Below, one piece after another: positions 40,347-52,404 of a DNA stretch of 64,000 nucleotides. This DNA is from Dipylidium caninum. Its lineage: Eukaryota > Platyhelminthes > Cestoda > Cyclophyllidea > Dipylidiidae. Every line of letters starts with the position of its first letter. Position 1 is the stretch's first letter. The translations under genes were made by a program, and so were the position numbers. The DNA lies in contig QEYB01001189.1 of NCBI GenBank assembly GCA_017562135.1, forward strand, positions 1-64,000, in the 5' to 3' direction. The notes under the pieces were generated by a model that saw nothing but the letters and a program-made list of their open reading frames with translations, had not been told where the DNA came from and made no database searches.

Positions 40347-42214
40347 GACTTCTTTAATCGACTTACATATCTCCTTTTCTCTGAAGAGATTAACTAACAA
40401 GTCTCAATATTAATCGCGACGGTGTATCGGTAATGCAGTTAGGAGAACGATTTGGGCAAAATCAGAGGAGAAAGCTAATTTTAGTGACCTGGAATGCTGA
40501 AGTGGAGGAGCAGTGCCGTCCTTCAGGCGATCTAGGAGATGTCAATGAAGAGTTGGTGGATACCTTGGGGACTGTACCAACATACCATGTAAATTACCCT
40601 TATCTCAGTGTTGTTTGATAAGTGAACATAGAGAATTCACCTTTTTCTTACATTCGTATACGTCCAGAACTAAGGGTTTTTGGGTTTAGGATAATATTTT
40701 TCCTCATAGTTCCTAATCATTTACCTATCCTGAGACTTAATTTCTTCCTTCAGGGGTCGATCACGTATGTGGGAGGGTGGTAAAACGGGTAGGGACGATT
40801 ATCTCAACAGTAGAGGGAATTATCTCGCCATCGAAACAGTATTACGGCCCTTTTTGGTCTGACCGCTGCGATATGCCGTATACTTTACAGCCCTCACTAC
40901 GAGGGCCAAACTAAAGTTAATCTTAATGCAAGAGTCGAGCGTTGAACTCATGCAAAAATAAATTAAAGTCACAAGACTCGATGTTAAAAACCATATTTGA
41001 ATAACGACATGGTAAATATGATGCGTTAATCACTGATGAATCTCGTGTTTGTGCGTAGGCATTGAGGTTAGTTAAATTCACTCGAGTGAGATGCAGATGG
41101 TAGGGTGAATCGGTCAAAGAAGAATTAGTCGCACTTAAAGGCTTTCCTTTTGAGGACCCCAATGGATAGATAAGTAGCGGCAGATGGAGAAAAGGATGGC
41201 TCGACATTATTGTGTAGCATAATTCGTTTCAGCAGTTGACACACATCATCGGCAACTACGAGGGTTTACTAAATCTTTACCATCCTGAGTCACTAAAGCA
41301 AAGACGACTTTTAAGTACACGAAAGGGCAGTTGTACACTGAAAGAAGTTACTATGCTACGCAGGGTTTGGGGCGATGTCAAGGTTAGAAAAAAGAAGAAT
41401 GTGGCTTAAGAGTCTCGTATACCGTGGTTCTAAATCCACGCTACTTATTTCCATCAGTAGTACACAGACGCTGCCGCCGTGACTGACAATTGCGTCGCGG
41501 TTAGTAATGTTCTCCGTTTATGGTACGCTGGAGGTTGGTATTACATTCTTAGGATAGTTTACCTTATATCCGCCAAATTAGAGTTATATATGTAAAAGAA
41601 CATAGTGTGTTTTGTGCGAATATGGTAGGTTTGGTGGTGAATGGGAATTTTCTGTCGTGAAGGGGTTGGGTATGCGACGATAGTGCCGAATAAGCATCAA
41701 AACCAAAAAAAAGATTTTCACAATTAGTTGTAAGACACTTCGTAGTACGAGAATAAGCGTCACGACAGGCTACAACGTGGGTTATTCATCCGAAGAACGA
41801 GGGGTCGACAAGACCTCATTATCGACAGACGACACCCAACAGAGGTGAATTTAGTCTATCGGCACGGCAAAGTGAAATCCAACGAGACGTAAAAATGTGT
41901 TTAGCTTTGTTGATGAGGGTATAGTAATCCGGCTGACAGACTCATGATGTAGTCTACCTTTCATTTATATTTCAAGACTCAGACTAACGCCATGCCATGG
42001 CCGCTGAATGTTCATGAAAAACATTGGTGCGGCATCGAAACAAGTCGAAGTGAAGTCTTCTACGTTTACATCACTTAGATCTTCGACAGAACATGATTTT
42101 GAAGTAAAAGAACTTTCAGTCTCAGGGTCTTGGGAACTACGCAACTAAGGATCTTAAAACAACTGTGTGAAAATAATAATTTGATTTCCCAGTGACCATG
42201 CGAGTGTACAGAAT

Positions 42215-42224
42215 CCCCCCCCCC
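42215..42224. repeat. C10 homopolymer
   Basis: Ten consecutive C residues within a pyrimidine-rich stretch in intergenic DNA; a likely site of length error. Confidence 0.9.
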
Positions 42225-43769
42225 TCCCGCCTTCCCCCAGGGGAACCGATGCAGCGCTCGCAATTAGTGGCAGCTGCCAATGCAGCAAGACGACTTTTCG
42301 TGGAAGTGATGACGGCCTCGCACGAAGGCTTATTTTAGGTTCCATAGCAGTTGAGTTGCCTCATTGCTTTGGAGTCTAATATCCTCTTCCCAAAGATCAA
42401 CTATTGGAGCGATAATATCAACGGCACAAATCACTCTGCAGGGAAATCAAATTGTGACATTTGCAGGACTCTCGTCAAGTGGCAACTACATCATTCAATT
42501 TTTCAAATTGGTCGTCGCATGTAAGTGTTGATGAAGGACAAAAGTTTTTCCTGTTCTAGAAGTATATTTGACTACAAATCGCCCGGTCCACGCCTGCAGA
42601 TCCCAATGAATCCTCATAACGAGATGAGAGAGCATAGCTGGGACCAAACGATCTTTCCTTTGACAATACAACTAAATGTCCTTTCCCCTAAGCAAAGAAA
42701 TTTCCTACCCTTTGTGCTATTCCAATGACTAAAGCGGCCTAATTTCGCCAGTACGCCCTTTTTCTCAGACAAGGAAAAGTCACGCCCAGTTTGTGTTAAA
42801 GGCCCCTTCATCTAATAATTTTAAATGCATTTAAGCGGAGCAAACAGCAGGAGTTACTCACCAAAAGCCGGACACGAACACGACTTCCAACTTCAGGTGT
42901 CCTGGCACGGGGACACCTCTGGCTCAAATGGTAGAAATAAGCCTACTTTAAATTTCTTTTGAAAAAAAGTAGACGCTGTGGAAATATCACAGCCACTTGT
43001 CCACACCGACGGTTGAGCGGCTGCGGCGTCGTAGATGATCGGGCCACACCGCCCACCCCGAGGGTGGGCATTTCGCACTCTGGAGCATGAATTTCCGGGG
43101 GGGTTGCGGTTGTTGCGCTCCTGCGTCTCGCCGTCGAGGCCGTCACTCCAGTCGCCCTGAGTCGAGACTCACTCCCATCGACCCTCCGTCACGAGATTTA
43201 CCCAGACGGAGCAGTTGACACTCATACAGGAGCCCAAGTACCTTTTACCGAAGTTGATTGAAGAATAGAGCTACATCTCAATACCTTTAATGACAAATGC
43301 CGTTTCTAATACGCAACAATATAAAAAAAGTGGGCGCAAACGCGGGCGCGCTGATAAGAGGGGGGAGTATCCCATCGCCTCCCATCTTAAAGCAGTCGCA
43401 ACCGGAGATTTGCACTCGCAAAGAAAGACTGATGTACATCACGAATAGCGCAACAGATGCTATAAATATAGTCCACATGAGGGGCTGGCCGAGGGGGACG
43501 ACACAAGCGGGCGATTGGGGGAAAGTACTGAGCTTGAGACAAATGCGTCGATCGTGACCTGGCCCTGCAGCACCATTCGTTCGCGGTGCAGTCGTCTGCC
43601 TTTAAGTGGTTCTACTTTACAAGAGCACAGCGGCGAATTTAAGCACATATACACACTGGCTGTAACAAAATAAGAGGGTGGAAAAAATAGGGGGAAGGCC
43701 ATTGAGCATACGTCTGTCAAGGAGAAAAAAGAGTAGTGGGAATAATATACATGAGGCGGTAGGATAATC

Positions 43770-46700
43770 TTAACGGTTCTTCCAAACAATCTTGACTTTA
43801 TTGTATGGCTTCGGTACAGCCTTGGCCGCAGACAATTGCTCTACAGGCTTATCAGTATTATTGGAAATAAATGGAGAAGCAAGTGTTGAAGGTGATTGGG
43901 AGAGCGATAGGTTTTGCTGCTGCTGCTGCTGCTGCTGAGTAAACGGTTGTAACTGTATCACTTGTTGTGCTTGTAGTCGAGGCCGTAGAACTCCTTGAAC
44001 AGGAAGACTGTTTACATAATAACCACTGTCCTGACTGACCCAATTAATTTTCCCCGCACGTGGAGTAGCAACCCTGTTTGAGAGGGGCAGCGGTTGCCGA
44101 ACTTGCGCAGTGGTAAGCCTTTGATGAGAGGCTGGTTGCTGCACGGACAATGTTGTGGGATGGCTAAAGATACGCTGTGGCGCAATGTTGTACGCCGGTG
44201 AAATTGGTTGACGCTGGAAAGCGGCCTCAAGTCGGGACTGAACACGGGGGACTGACGTGAGCTGATTTGGATTCTGAGATTGGACATTGAAAGACACATG
44301 AGGAGGGAATGAGGAGGGTTTGGAAGAACTGGTGGTGGCTATTGTCGAGATATTTCTAACATTGCGTACTGGAAAGCGAATAGCATTGGCACCAGCGCTA
44401 CCAGTGGTGTTAACAATGGGGAACCTGGAAGGCTTGCCAATCACGGGTGTAAGAGGCATTGATCGTGAAAGACTTGCAACTTGTTGAATCGGTTGAGATA
44501 AACTGAGAGGCTGAGGCTTCGAATTCAGATGAAGGTTATCCGGATTCGATTGGAGGATATTCAAGCAATCAAGAACAGCATCTACGCCATCTTGGGGGAT
44601 TAGGACGCCCACAATTCGCTTGCCATCCTTCGGCTTCAAACGCACTACTTGCATGGATGGAGAATTGCCGACACGATTTGTCAAGACCCGCTCCACGTGG
44701 GTCCACACATTCATAACAGATCCGCTTAGAACGTAGTAAGTGCGCTCTCGAAGGCCAACCTCACAAATGCTTGTTCGACCCTGAAACGATTACGGATAAG
44801 AGGTACTACTCAATCGGTGCATCGGATGACGCCCTAACGTTTGCCAGAAAAAAATACGAAAATTCGATGAGAGTTAGTACCATATGGCGGGCTAATAACC
44901 CCGCATTTCCCTTCTACTAGATGCAAAAAAAGATGGAAAAGGAAAGAAAAAGAATATATACCTGAGAATTACGCACGCTAAGACGATTACAATGGTTGCG
45001 TTGAATAATATGAATGCATTTCGTTGCTGATTCATCATAGATTGCGGACCAATGCGTTTGACAGTCGGTGGGATTTGCAACTTTGACGTACTGCTCCGTC
45101 AGCTTGCCATATTCCATGGGCTCAGATTGCATACCAGTGTTCGGCCTATACACGCGGTAGAGGCGCTTTGACTTCTTTCTACTCCTACTTCCCTCCTCAT
45201 TGGTCTTAGTCCTCAGGCAAAAGGCTAACAATGGCATCACCCGCGACACGGTGAACTGCTTCGGAAGATAGAATCCATCCTCATCACCGTCATGCTGTGC
45301 ATAAATCTCCATGGCTGATGCCCAGCTAACGCCTCTTTGAGTTGTGACTTTGTGCAGGCACACTTGGGTAGAATCAGAGAGGAAGCGCGTGTCGAACTTG
45401 CGAGTCCAAACAATTTCTAAATTCTGACCTGTGGTACCTAAAAGGAAACATCCCCTCTTAGAAATATTCAAGCGAAAGGAGGGAACCCTTGAGTGGCAGG
45501 CTGTCTATGCCTACCTAAATCCATAATGCCAAGGTCCAGCCGGTTGTTGCGTTTTGCACGTCTTACGAGTTCTTCTAAAGTGTCAGAAAAATACTGGAAA
45601 AATGCGTTTTGAGTATGTACATGAAGCCCAAGAATCCGGTTGAGAAACTTCACCATATGCCGACTGTCTTTGTCACGTGTTCTACCATTCAGAAAACCAA
45701 CACCTTGCAGGCCTGTTTTGACGTCTGACAAAAATTGATAGTAGGGGCGCAACACAGGTGGTAGGGACTCCAGTGTTTTTGCATCCACCACAGTATGATC
45801 TTCTGAGTGGTAATCCGCCGGGGGTTTGATAATCCCTACTTCTCCCCAAACACACGTCCTAAGCACAATATCGAGAGCTTCGCGGCCCAACTTCGTGTCG
45901 ATGTTGAAACGTGACAGGTCTCGAGTTTCTGTTGCCCGACGATCACCATGAGTCAAGGCTCCCAAAGATTCGAGACGCTTCGCCACGGTTGATGCAAAAC
46001 GCTGTTCTCCTGCCAGATCAGAAATAAGGAAGATGTATTCAGGCGAGCTGACCTGGTTGGAACGGTGGGTTCTACCGAACTGCTGAATAGCACGATCGGC
46101 AGACCAAGGAAGTTCAAGGGTTATGTGGACGCGACGCCGTTGATTCTTTGCCCGTCGATCAGCTTGTAACGAGATACCGGAGGAGGCGGCTTCTGACACA
46201 ATAGCAATCAATTTCTCTCCATCCATAAATCTTTGTTTCTCCATTAGATTTATAGTCTCCATGGCACAATCACCCTCACGGCGAGATTCATAGAGAGCAC
46301 GACCGGAGTCTCCCATAACCACACGACCACGACGTCCAGTCATTTCGGCTATTTTTGACGGACCACCAAGTTTTTCGATTAATTCGTCCAAAGAAGAAGG
46401 GGGCAGGTATCTGCCAATTCTTTCAACATGACCTAAAAGGAGCTCTTTCATTCCATCACACTTTTTCCGTGCATCATCAAGTGTGAAGTTGCCGTTAGAT
46501 GTGAGTAACGTATCGGACGATTTGGATTCTAGGAAGTACTTGGCAGAAAGATTTCGCGTTGATTCATCAGCCCAAAGCGAGTCATTCTGTCTCGCAAATT
46601 TCTCCCGCTGTCGAGCAAGGAAAGTGTCGCATATGGCATCATAATCCACATCATCTGGATCGGAGTCCGCCGCAGCGTCACTCTCGTAGATTTGTTTACG

Positions 46701-49700
46701 CTTACTCGAAGCCCCAATCCGAGATCTCTTGGTTCGTTTCACGTTACTACGGTTATTGTTGCTTATCTCAAGGTCAGAGTCATAGTAATCCGATGAAGAC
46801 GAGCCGACACCATTGCCCTTGGATTGGTCATCTGAGTCATTTCCCCACTCATCTTCATCATCCTCCGAGTCTCCGTCATCTGATTCATCCCTCTTAATTC
46901 CCGTCGTAAGGTTTCCCGAAAGCGTCTTAGTCACATCATCATCGTCGTCAAAACCGGTAAGAGAGCCGCCGGAAATCAGCTTGGCAAACGCCTTTTCTCC
47001 AAGAATGTCCTTCAAACCCAGTCCACTGCCTTTGCCACCGGCAACAGCCCTTCCGGCTCGGGAGAGGGTAGTTGAGGAAGAACGGTCACCAGCAATGGCC
47101 AATTTATCACCGCGAGCTGTGAAGTTCTCCAAATTGGACGCCGTTGGAAAGTATCTCTCCACCAGTGACTGTAGAACACCCCTTAAATAGAGGATCAAGT
47201 GACGGTGAAACAAATACACAGGTGCAAATTTACAATGGACCAAAATATAAATAAAAAAAGATTAGTAAACCTACTTGGCCGTGGATACGAATTCGCCCAA
47301 GTCTGTCCCAAATTCCTCCACTTGTTCAAGGGTTTTGGCCTCACCAGTCGATTGAAGACCAATAACCACACACTGAAATAAGATTCATATTTTATAAAAT
47401 TTAAGAAACAATGAGATTGTTGGAAAGCCGTAGCGTACCTTATCAGCGTTTAAAGCGGCTTTGCACAATTCGACGCAGGCATCGATCTTGGCGGCAATAC
47501 AGAGATACTTAAAGAAACGCTGATGCGCGGACCAGAATTGGCCCCACATGGTTTTGCGGTACCTGTCAGACGCGTTTATCAAACGCGCAGCCTCCGAGAA
47601 GTACTCGTAAGCACGGACCCACTATAAGAGATAAGGACAATCTCGATTGTAACCGCATCGGGCAGCATTACAAAAATGGCGACAATAGGACTAACCAAGT
47701 CCGCAGATTGGTTATATACAGTGACGAAGGGCTGGCCATTTAGCACTACATATTCAATCTGAACGGGGCGTATGGTGAATTTGACACCATGGAAACTCAA
47801 CTGACGTGCTATATACATTCCTCTGAGTTTCATATCCATGGCGACAAGTTCCATGCCACCGACACCTCGGCGTTCAATAAATTGTATGAAAGAATTGAAC
47901 TCCTTAAAAGGAGTGCCTCCACCCCAGAGACCAAGTCGCGTCATGTAAGCCATGTTTCGCGGCTCCGTTGCACCTGTTGCTGAGGCATAGACAATACGTG
48001 CATTCGGCAAACGATTCTGCAACTCCAACACAGTCAGGCCCGTTTTAGTGGGCTTTTGTGAACCGCTCGGCGTAAGATTTTTCGCCCGATGGCACTCATC
48101 AAAGACAATCTGAGCAAGAAAAGGGAAAAATAGGCGATATGGACAAGATAAATATAGCGAATAATGTACACTCACCACGCCGTCAAAATCCTTCCCACAC
48201 CAGTGAACAATTTGCTTGAGACGAGTTTTGTACTTGGCCTTTGCACCGCCTTGGCTCTCGCCGATCAGTGATGAATATGTAGAAAAAAGAACGCCTTTCT
48301 TCACACTGCCATTTACTTTCCCAGAAATTTTTGCATAACGGAACTAAAACCGATAAAAACGATAGGTGCTTCTTCGAAATGACATAAAAATCGACAAGTC
48401 TATAGACTACCTTATTGAGAGAGTGAACCTCCAGCTTTGTAAGACCTACGTCGCGAAGGTCACGTTCGGCGTCAACACGCAAATCATTCGACACTGATAA
48501 CCAGATAGCCTTTTTTCGATGTTGCATGTAATTCTCGTAGATTATGGCAGCAATGGTTCTACCTTTACCGACACCTGCGCCATCACCTGTGCGGGGACGA
48601 CAAAGGAGAATGGTCCCAAGTTACCGTTGACATACTTCATAGTCGGTAAAGCCTACCCTTATAGTATATACCGACTATATACAAAACTAATATTCCTCCT
48701 TAATACTTGTAACTATCCCAAACTGGTCGGCATCACCCAATAAGACGATTACGAAGAACAAAATAATACATAGTAGACTCGAGTATACACGAAATTAACA
48801 AATAACAGGTAAATGCAAGATTACCAATTAAAAAACCAGCCCGCTGTCCATTGGGCAGAATACATTCGTGTCGTTGGCTAGCGTATACGACAGCTTCCAA
48901 CTGGAGCGCAGAGAGTTGACCGCTCTCGATAACTTCATTAGGAAGATGAAGGTCATAGTGGATATCGGGTGGTGAGACACTGGATAGAGTACTCGACTCA
49001 ACGATGGGATCTGGATGTCTGCTACCAAGATGGACTAAAATACGCAAAAGAGAGCATTGTCACACACCAGCCGTTGCAAAATTAGTTTTAAATGACAAAA
49101 TTAAGTTCATTGTAATCACAGCAAATATCCAATGCTAAAGCTATACACAATGTCTGACATTAAACTGCTGAAAGCGTTTACTTAGCACACTTCAGCCCTT
49201 GGAAGCCAAAATCAATGTTGCACGTTGTCCATTAGCCAGACTTACAGAACGGCACAATGAAACGTGCGTGAAACAATAAGCTATTAAGACTTACGTTTAG
49301 CAGGTACATAGTCCGCGTATGTCTCTGCTTGGGCTAAATCATCGGAATCATCATCTTCTACTTCCTCGTCTCTCTGAAGAGAAAGTTGATAATCGGGTTT
49401 ACCATTACATATAAAATACCTATATGTATACAAGAGAGAAATGCCCAGGTAGACATTCACCTTCTGAGAGAGGAAATTCAAAGGATAATTCATTGGTATG
49501 CGTTGAGGACCCAATGTCTGAGCTCTAAACTTCATCTCCGGCATGGTATGGACCTTGACTGGTTCACCATTTACGTCAGTCCGACGAATGAATTTGACGG
49601 GAGGAAATGTAATTGGATCGGCGCTCGACCTTTTCCGAATTATAGTAGGACCTCGGGAAACCTTTGAAAGCTTTATGAGGCGACTGGCAACTCCAGGCAT

Positions 49701-50015
49701 CCTTAAATGTGTGCCATTGGCAGAAGGCATTGGGACTATCTGATTTCCCGAATGGTTGATGACCGCGTAAACTGGAGTAGGTGCCACTGTAGTGGCAGAA
49801 TTGGCACTATTCGACAACGTTGTGATACCAGCACTCTTGAGAGCAGTAGCGATAATATCACTCTCATCATCTTGATTGTTATCTGACTCGGCAGGTTTAA
49901 CATCAGCCACTATAGCAGAATCAGGTGAAACCTGTTCGGTTACTGGGGTCGATCGCGAATCATCTTTCGCTGTTAGACCTCGGAGAGCTATTTCGAAAAC
50001 ATCAGCCGGTTCCAT
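43770..50015 (-). CDS. SBNO: Strawberry notch homologue (SBNO), helicase-like transcription coregulator
   Basis: Strawberry notch proteins are nuclear, SF2-helicase-like coregulators linked in animals to Notch and EGFR signalling. Exons are 49461-50015, 49295-49373, 48825-49034, 48411-48586, 48176-48343, 47696-48109, 47439-47621, 47275-47372, 45515-47181, 44962-45437 and 43770-44780. All junctions are GT-AG and in phase, giving 1678 residues (human SBNO1 about 1390). Motifs are [11 protein letters not shown] and RHPDPIVE near 200, Walker [12 protein letters not shown] from 282, IVFDECH with DECH at 400-403, [51 protein letters not shown] text, [10 protein letters not shown] at 995-1004 and [13 protein letters not shown]. 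Residues 705-807 form an Asp/Ser-rich disordered insert. The C-terminal 300 residues are Gln/Pro/Ser-rich with eight Gln at 1624-1631. Two introns (87 and 66 bp) have no stop and keep the frame. It is divergent from BCS1. Confidence 0.96.
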
Positions 50016-50879
50016 ATTTTACATACGAAACTAAAATATATGGAACGTGAGCAGCCAGTTTCGAAAGGAGTAGGTCGAGGCATTAAAGTGTAGTAAAATA
50101 ATCACAGTTGGTCGAGTCCAAGCATGAAATACTAAGACACCTTTGAAGTAGCAATATCACCACTAGATAACGAACAATGGCAAGGATACAGAAAGGGATA
50201 TTTTTGGAAACTCCTCACATCAGACAACCATTATATACCATTCTCGAGTAAGAAGTTACCAAAAACCATGTGAGCTGATAAATTCCACCCTGCCTTATTA
50301 ACAGAAAAGTGTTTTTCTGTAACAGCAGACCGATCCGCTCGAATACCCCGGTGGGCACACACCCCTCAACCTACCGGGCGCAAAACTGACCGACACAACA
50401 TGGCGTTAAAGTAATTGACTTGATGCATTTAAACAGCTATCCTAATAAACATTACTTTAAAATCCAAGCCTTAAAATTTAGCATTTGCATTACATCAAAA
50501 TAATCCTTACAAAATTTAACGTGTATGACGTCAGCTTGCGATACATGATTTTAATACGCGGTAACGTTACTATAAAAGCACCCGTAGCCGAAGGGTAAGA
50601 CGCAAGCATATTCGCTTTTATTTAAAATGAATAGAGTGAAACCTTTCGTCGTTTTCAATTAGATGATACGCAGTCGCGGTTGTCTGTCTTATAGATAGCA
50701 CTAATGATCCTATTATAATGAGATGATGTAGTCATATACATGTTCTATATGCGGTAAATAAGCGTTATGCAGCAATTTAATCGACGCTGTGCCTTTATTG
50801 GTTTGTAATTTTAGATTTCGATTGGTCACTCTTCACGTGCTTCAAGGGCAACGCGTGAATCAGTAAGTTTTCTCAGCCT
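50016..50879. promoter_or_regulatory. divergent promoter region between SBNO and BCS1
   Basis: 864 bp separate the two start codons, which face apart. A perfect palindromic CRE-like site TGACGTCA is at 50526-50533 and a TATA-like TATAAAAG at 50571-50578, reading towards BCS1. Directly before the BCS1 ATG is a pyrimidine-AG (ttttctcag, 50868-50876), which could be a trans-splice acceptor for a spliced leader, a process known in flatworms. Whether any of these is used is inference. Confidence 0.5.
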
Positions 50880-52404
50880 ATGATGGATAGTATTGCCCAA
50901 TTTACTTCGACAATTATAAATGACAATCCATATTTCACTGCTGGAGCCGGTCTTTTTGGTATGGGTGTGGGTATGGCTCTACTTCGTCGATTCAGCCAGA
51001 TCGCCGCAGTTCTAATACGTCGGAATCTAACATTGACATTGGAAGTTGCTAGCCACGACACTTCTTACCAATGGATTTTACATTGGTTATCGAAGCGCGC
51101 CCGTTCTACAAAGGGTAACAGACTGCAAAAGGGTGCTGGTCAGCATATGAGCGTGGAAACAAGCGTTGTGCGCACGGAGACCGGGCGAATCAAAGCAGCA
51201 TTTGATTTCATTCCCAGCACCGGTGTTCACTACATCTTCCATCAAGGACGAATTTTACGCGTGGAACGTATCAGGTCACAACAGACCCTTCAGGGTGCTT
51301 CTGTCGCTCCCTTTGAGAGTGTTACTCTCACTACGTTTGGTTTCGATACTAGCATTTTCATGGATATTCTGGAGCAAGCCAGAAGTACTGCTATTGCAAA
51401 GGAAGAGGGGTGGACTGTTATTTACAAGGTTCGTATGTTCTCGTTTTCTTTTATGCTTCTTAGGCTTTTGGAGCAGAGTGGCGTCAATTTGGTTATCCAC
51501 GCCCTCGACGGCCACTTACTTCAGTCGTTCTGAGTGAAGGTGTTGCTGAGTCGATTACAGCAGATATAAAAGAGTTTATCAGTAATTATACTCCATTTTA
51601 TTACGCCTAAATCTATTTTAGATAGCTCTAAGTGGTATTTTGATCGGGGTATACCTTACCGCCGTGGTTATCTACTTTATGGCCCCCCTGGTTGTGGCAA
51701 AAGTAGTTTCATAAATGCTCTTGCCGGTAGGAATGTTGCATTTTAATCTCACCTTAATTTTAGGACACATTGAATACAATATTTGTGTACTAAATTTGAG
51801 CGAAATTGGAATGTCAGCAGATAGGTTAGACCATCTATTAACTCATGCGCCGCTTCAATCGATCATCTTGCTAGAAGACATCGATGCTGCCATGCCAAGC
51901 CGTCAAAAGACCATTGATCTCTCTGAAAAATGTTAGTGTTATATCATAAATAAACTTTTTTCAGACGGTCGTGCTTATGAAGGTATGCAGGGTCTCACAA
52001 TGAGCGGTCTTCTTAACGCCCTCGATGGTGTAGCTTCAACTGATGGTCGGATTCTCTTCATGACTACTAACTACATTGAGCGGTATTTATCGGTTTTTAT
52101 CTTTTCACATCTTTTAAGATTGGATCCGGCTTTGGTAAGACCAGGGCGGGTGGACTTTAAAGCAGAAATAGGTCTCTGCACGGAGAATCAGCTGGTTCGC
52201 ATGTTCTCGCGTTTCTACCCCCAAGACGGTGTTAAAGATCACCCTTTGGCTCCGTCATTTGCCATGGCTCTGGGCGGGGGTCTGGTAAGTGCTGCACAGG
52301 TACAGGGATTTCTCTTGATGCATAAATCATCGCCTCAAACTGCAATGGCGGCTTTACCTGGATTCCGAGAAGATTGTCTTCGGCAAAAAGACAAAGAAAA
52401 TTAA
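50880..52404 (+). CDS. BCS1L: BCS1-type mitochondrial AAA ATPase (complex III assembly)
   Basis: BCS1 sits in the mitochondrial inner membrane and translocates the folded Rieske iron-sulfur protein during cytochrome bc1 assembly. Exons are 50880-51428, 51464-51581, 51622-51726, 51764-51931, 51965-52082 and 52119-52404, separated by introns of only 35, 40, 37, 33 and 36 bp. The protein is 447 residues (human 419). The N-terminus has the single membrane helix after NPYF (about 15-35) and the BCS1 domain ([46 protein letters not shown]). Then come [20 protein letters not shown] with Walker A at 243-250, [10 protein letters not shown] with Walker B at 291-298, [23 protein letters not shown], the arginine-finger region [14 protein letters not shown] and SAAQVQGF near the end. 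Two ATGs lie together at the start; the first is taken. The last intron is stop-free and in frame. Confidence 0.97.

Larger units (their letters stand above)
38138..43769. other. intergenic region between pyruvate kinase and SBNO
   Basis: This contains the pyruvate kinase 5' flank and the SBNO 3' flank. No gene is supported. A minus-strand frame at about 43287-43478 has a hydrophobic stretch (IFIASVALFVMYISL) but no acceptor, donor or homologue that I can name. An exact 32-bp tandem duplication and a C10 run are listed separately. Confidence 0.55.

Noticed and set aside
41421..41440. Hairpin CGTGG-TTCTAAAT-CCACG resembling a tRNA T-arm
   Set aside because: The rest of a tRNA cloverleaf is absent.
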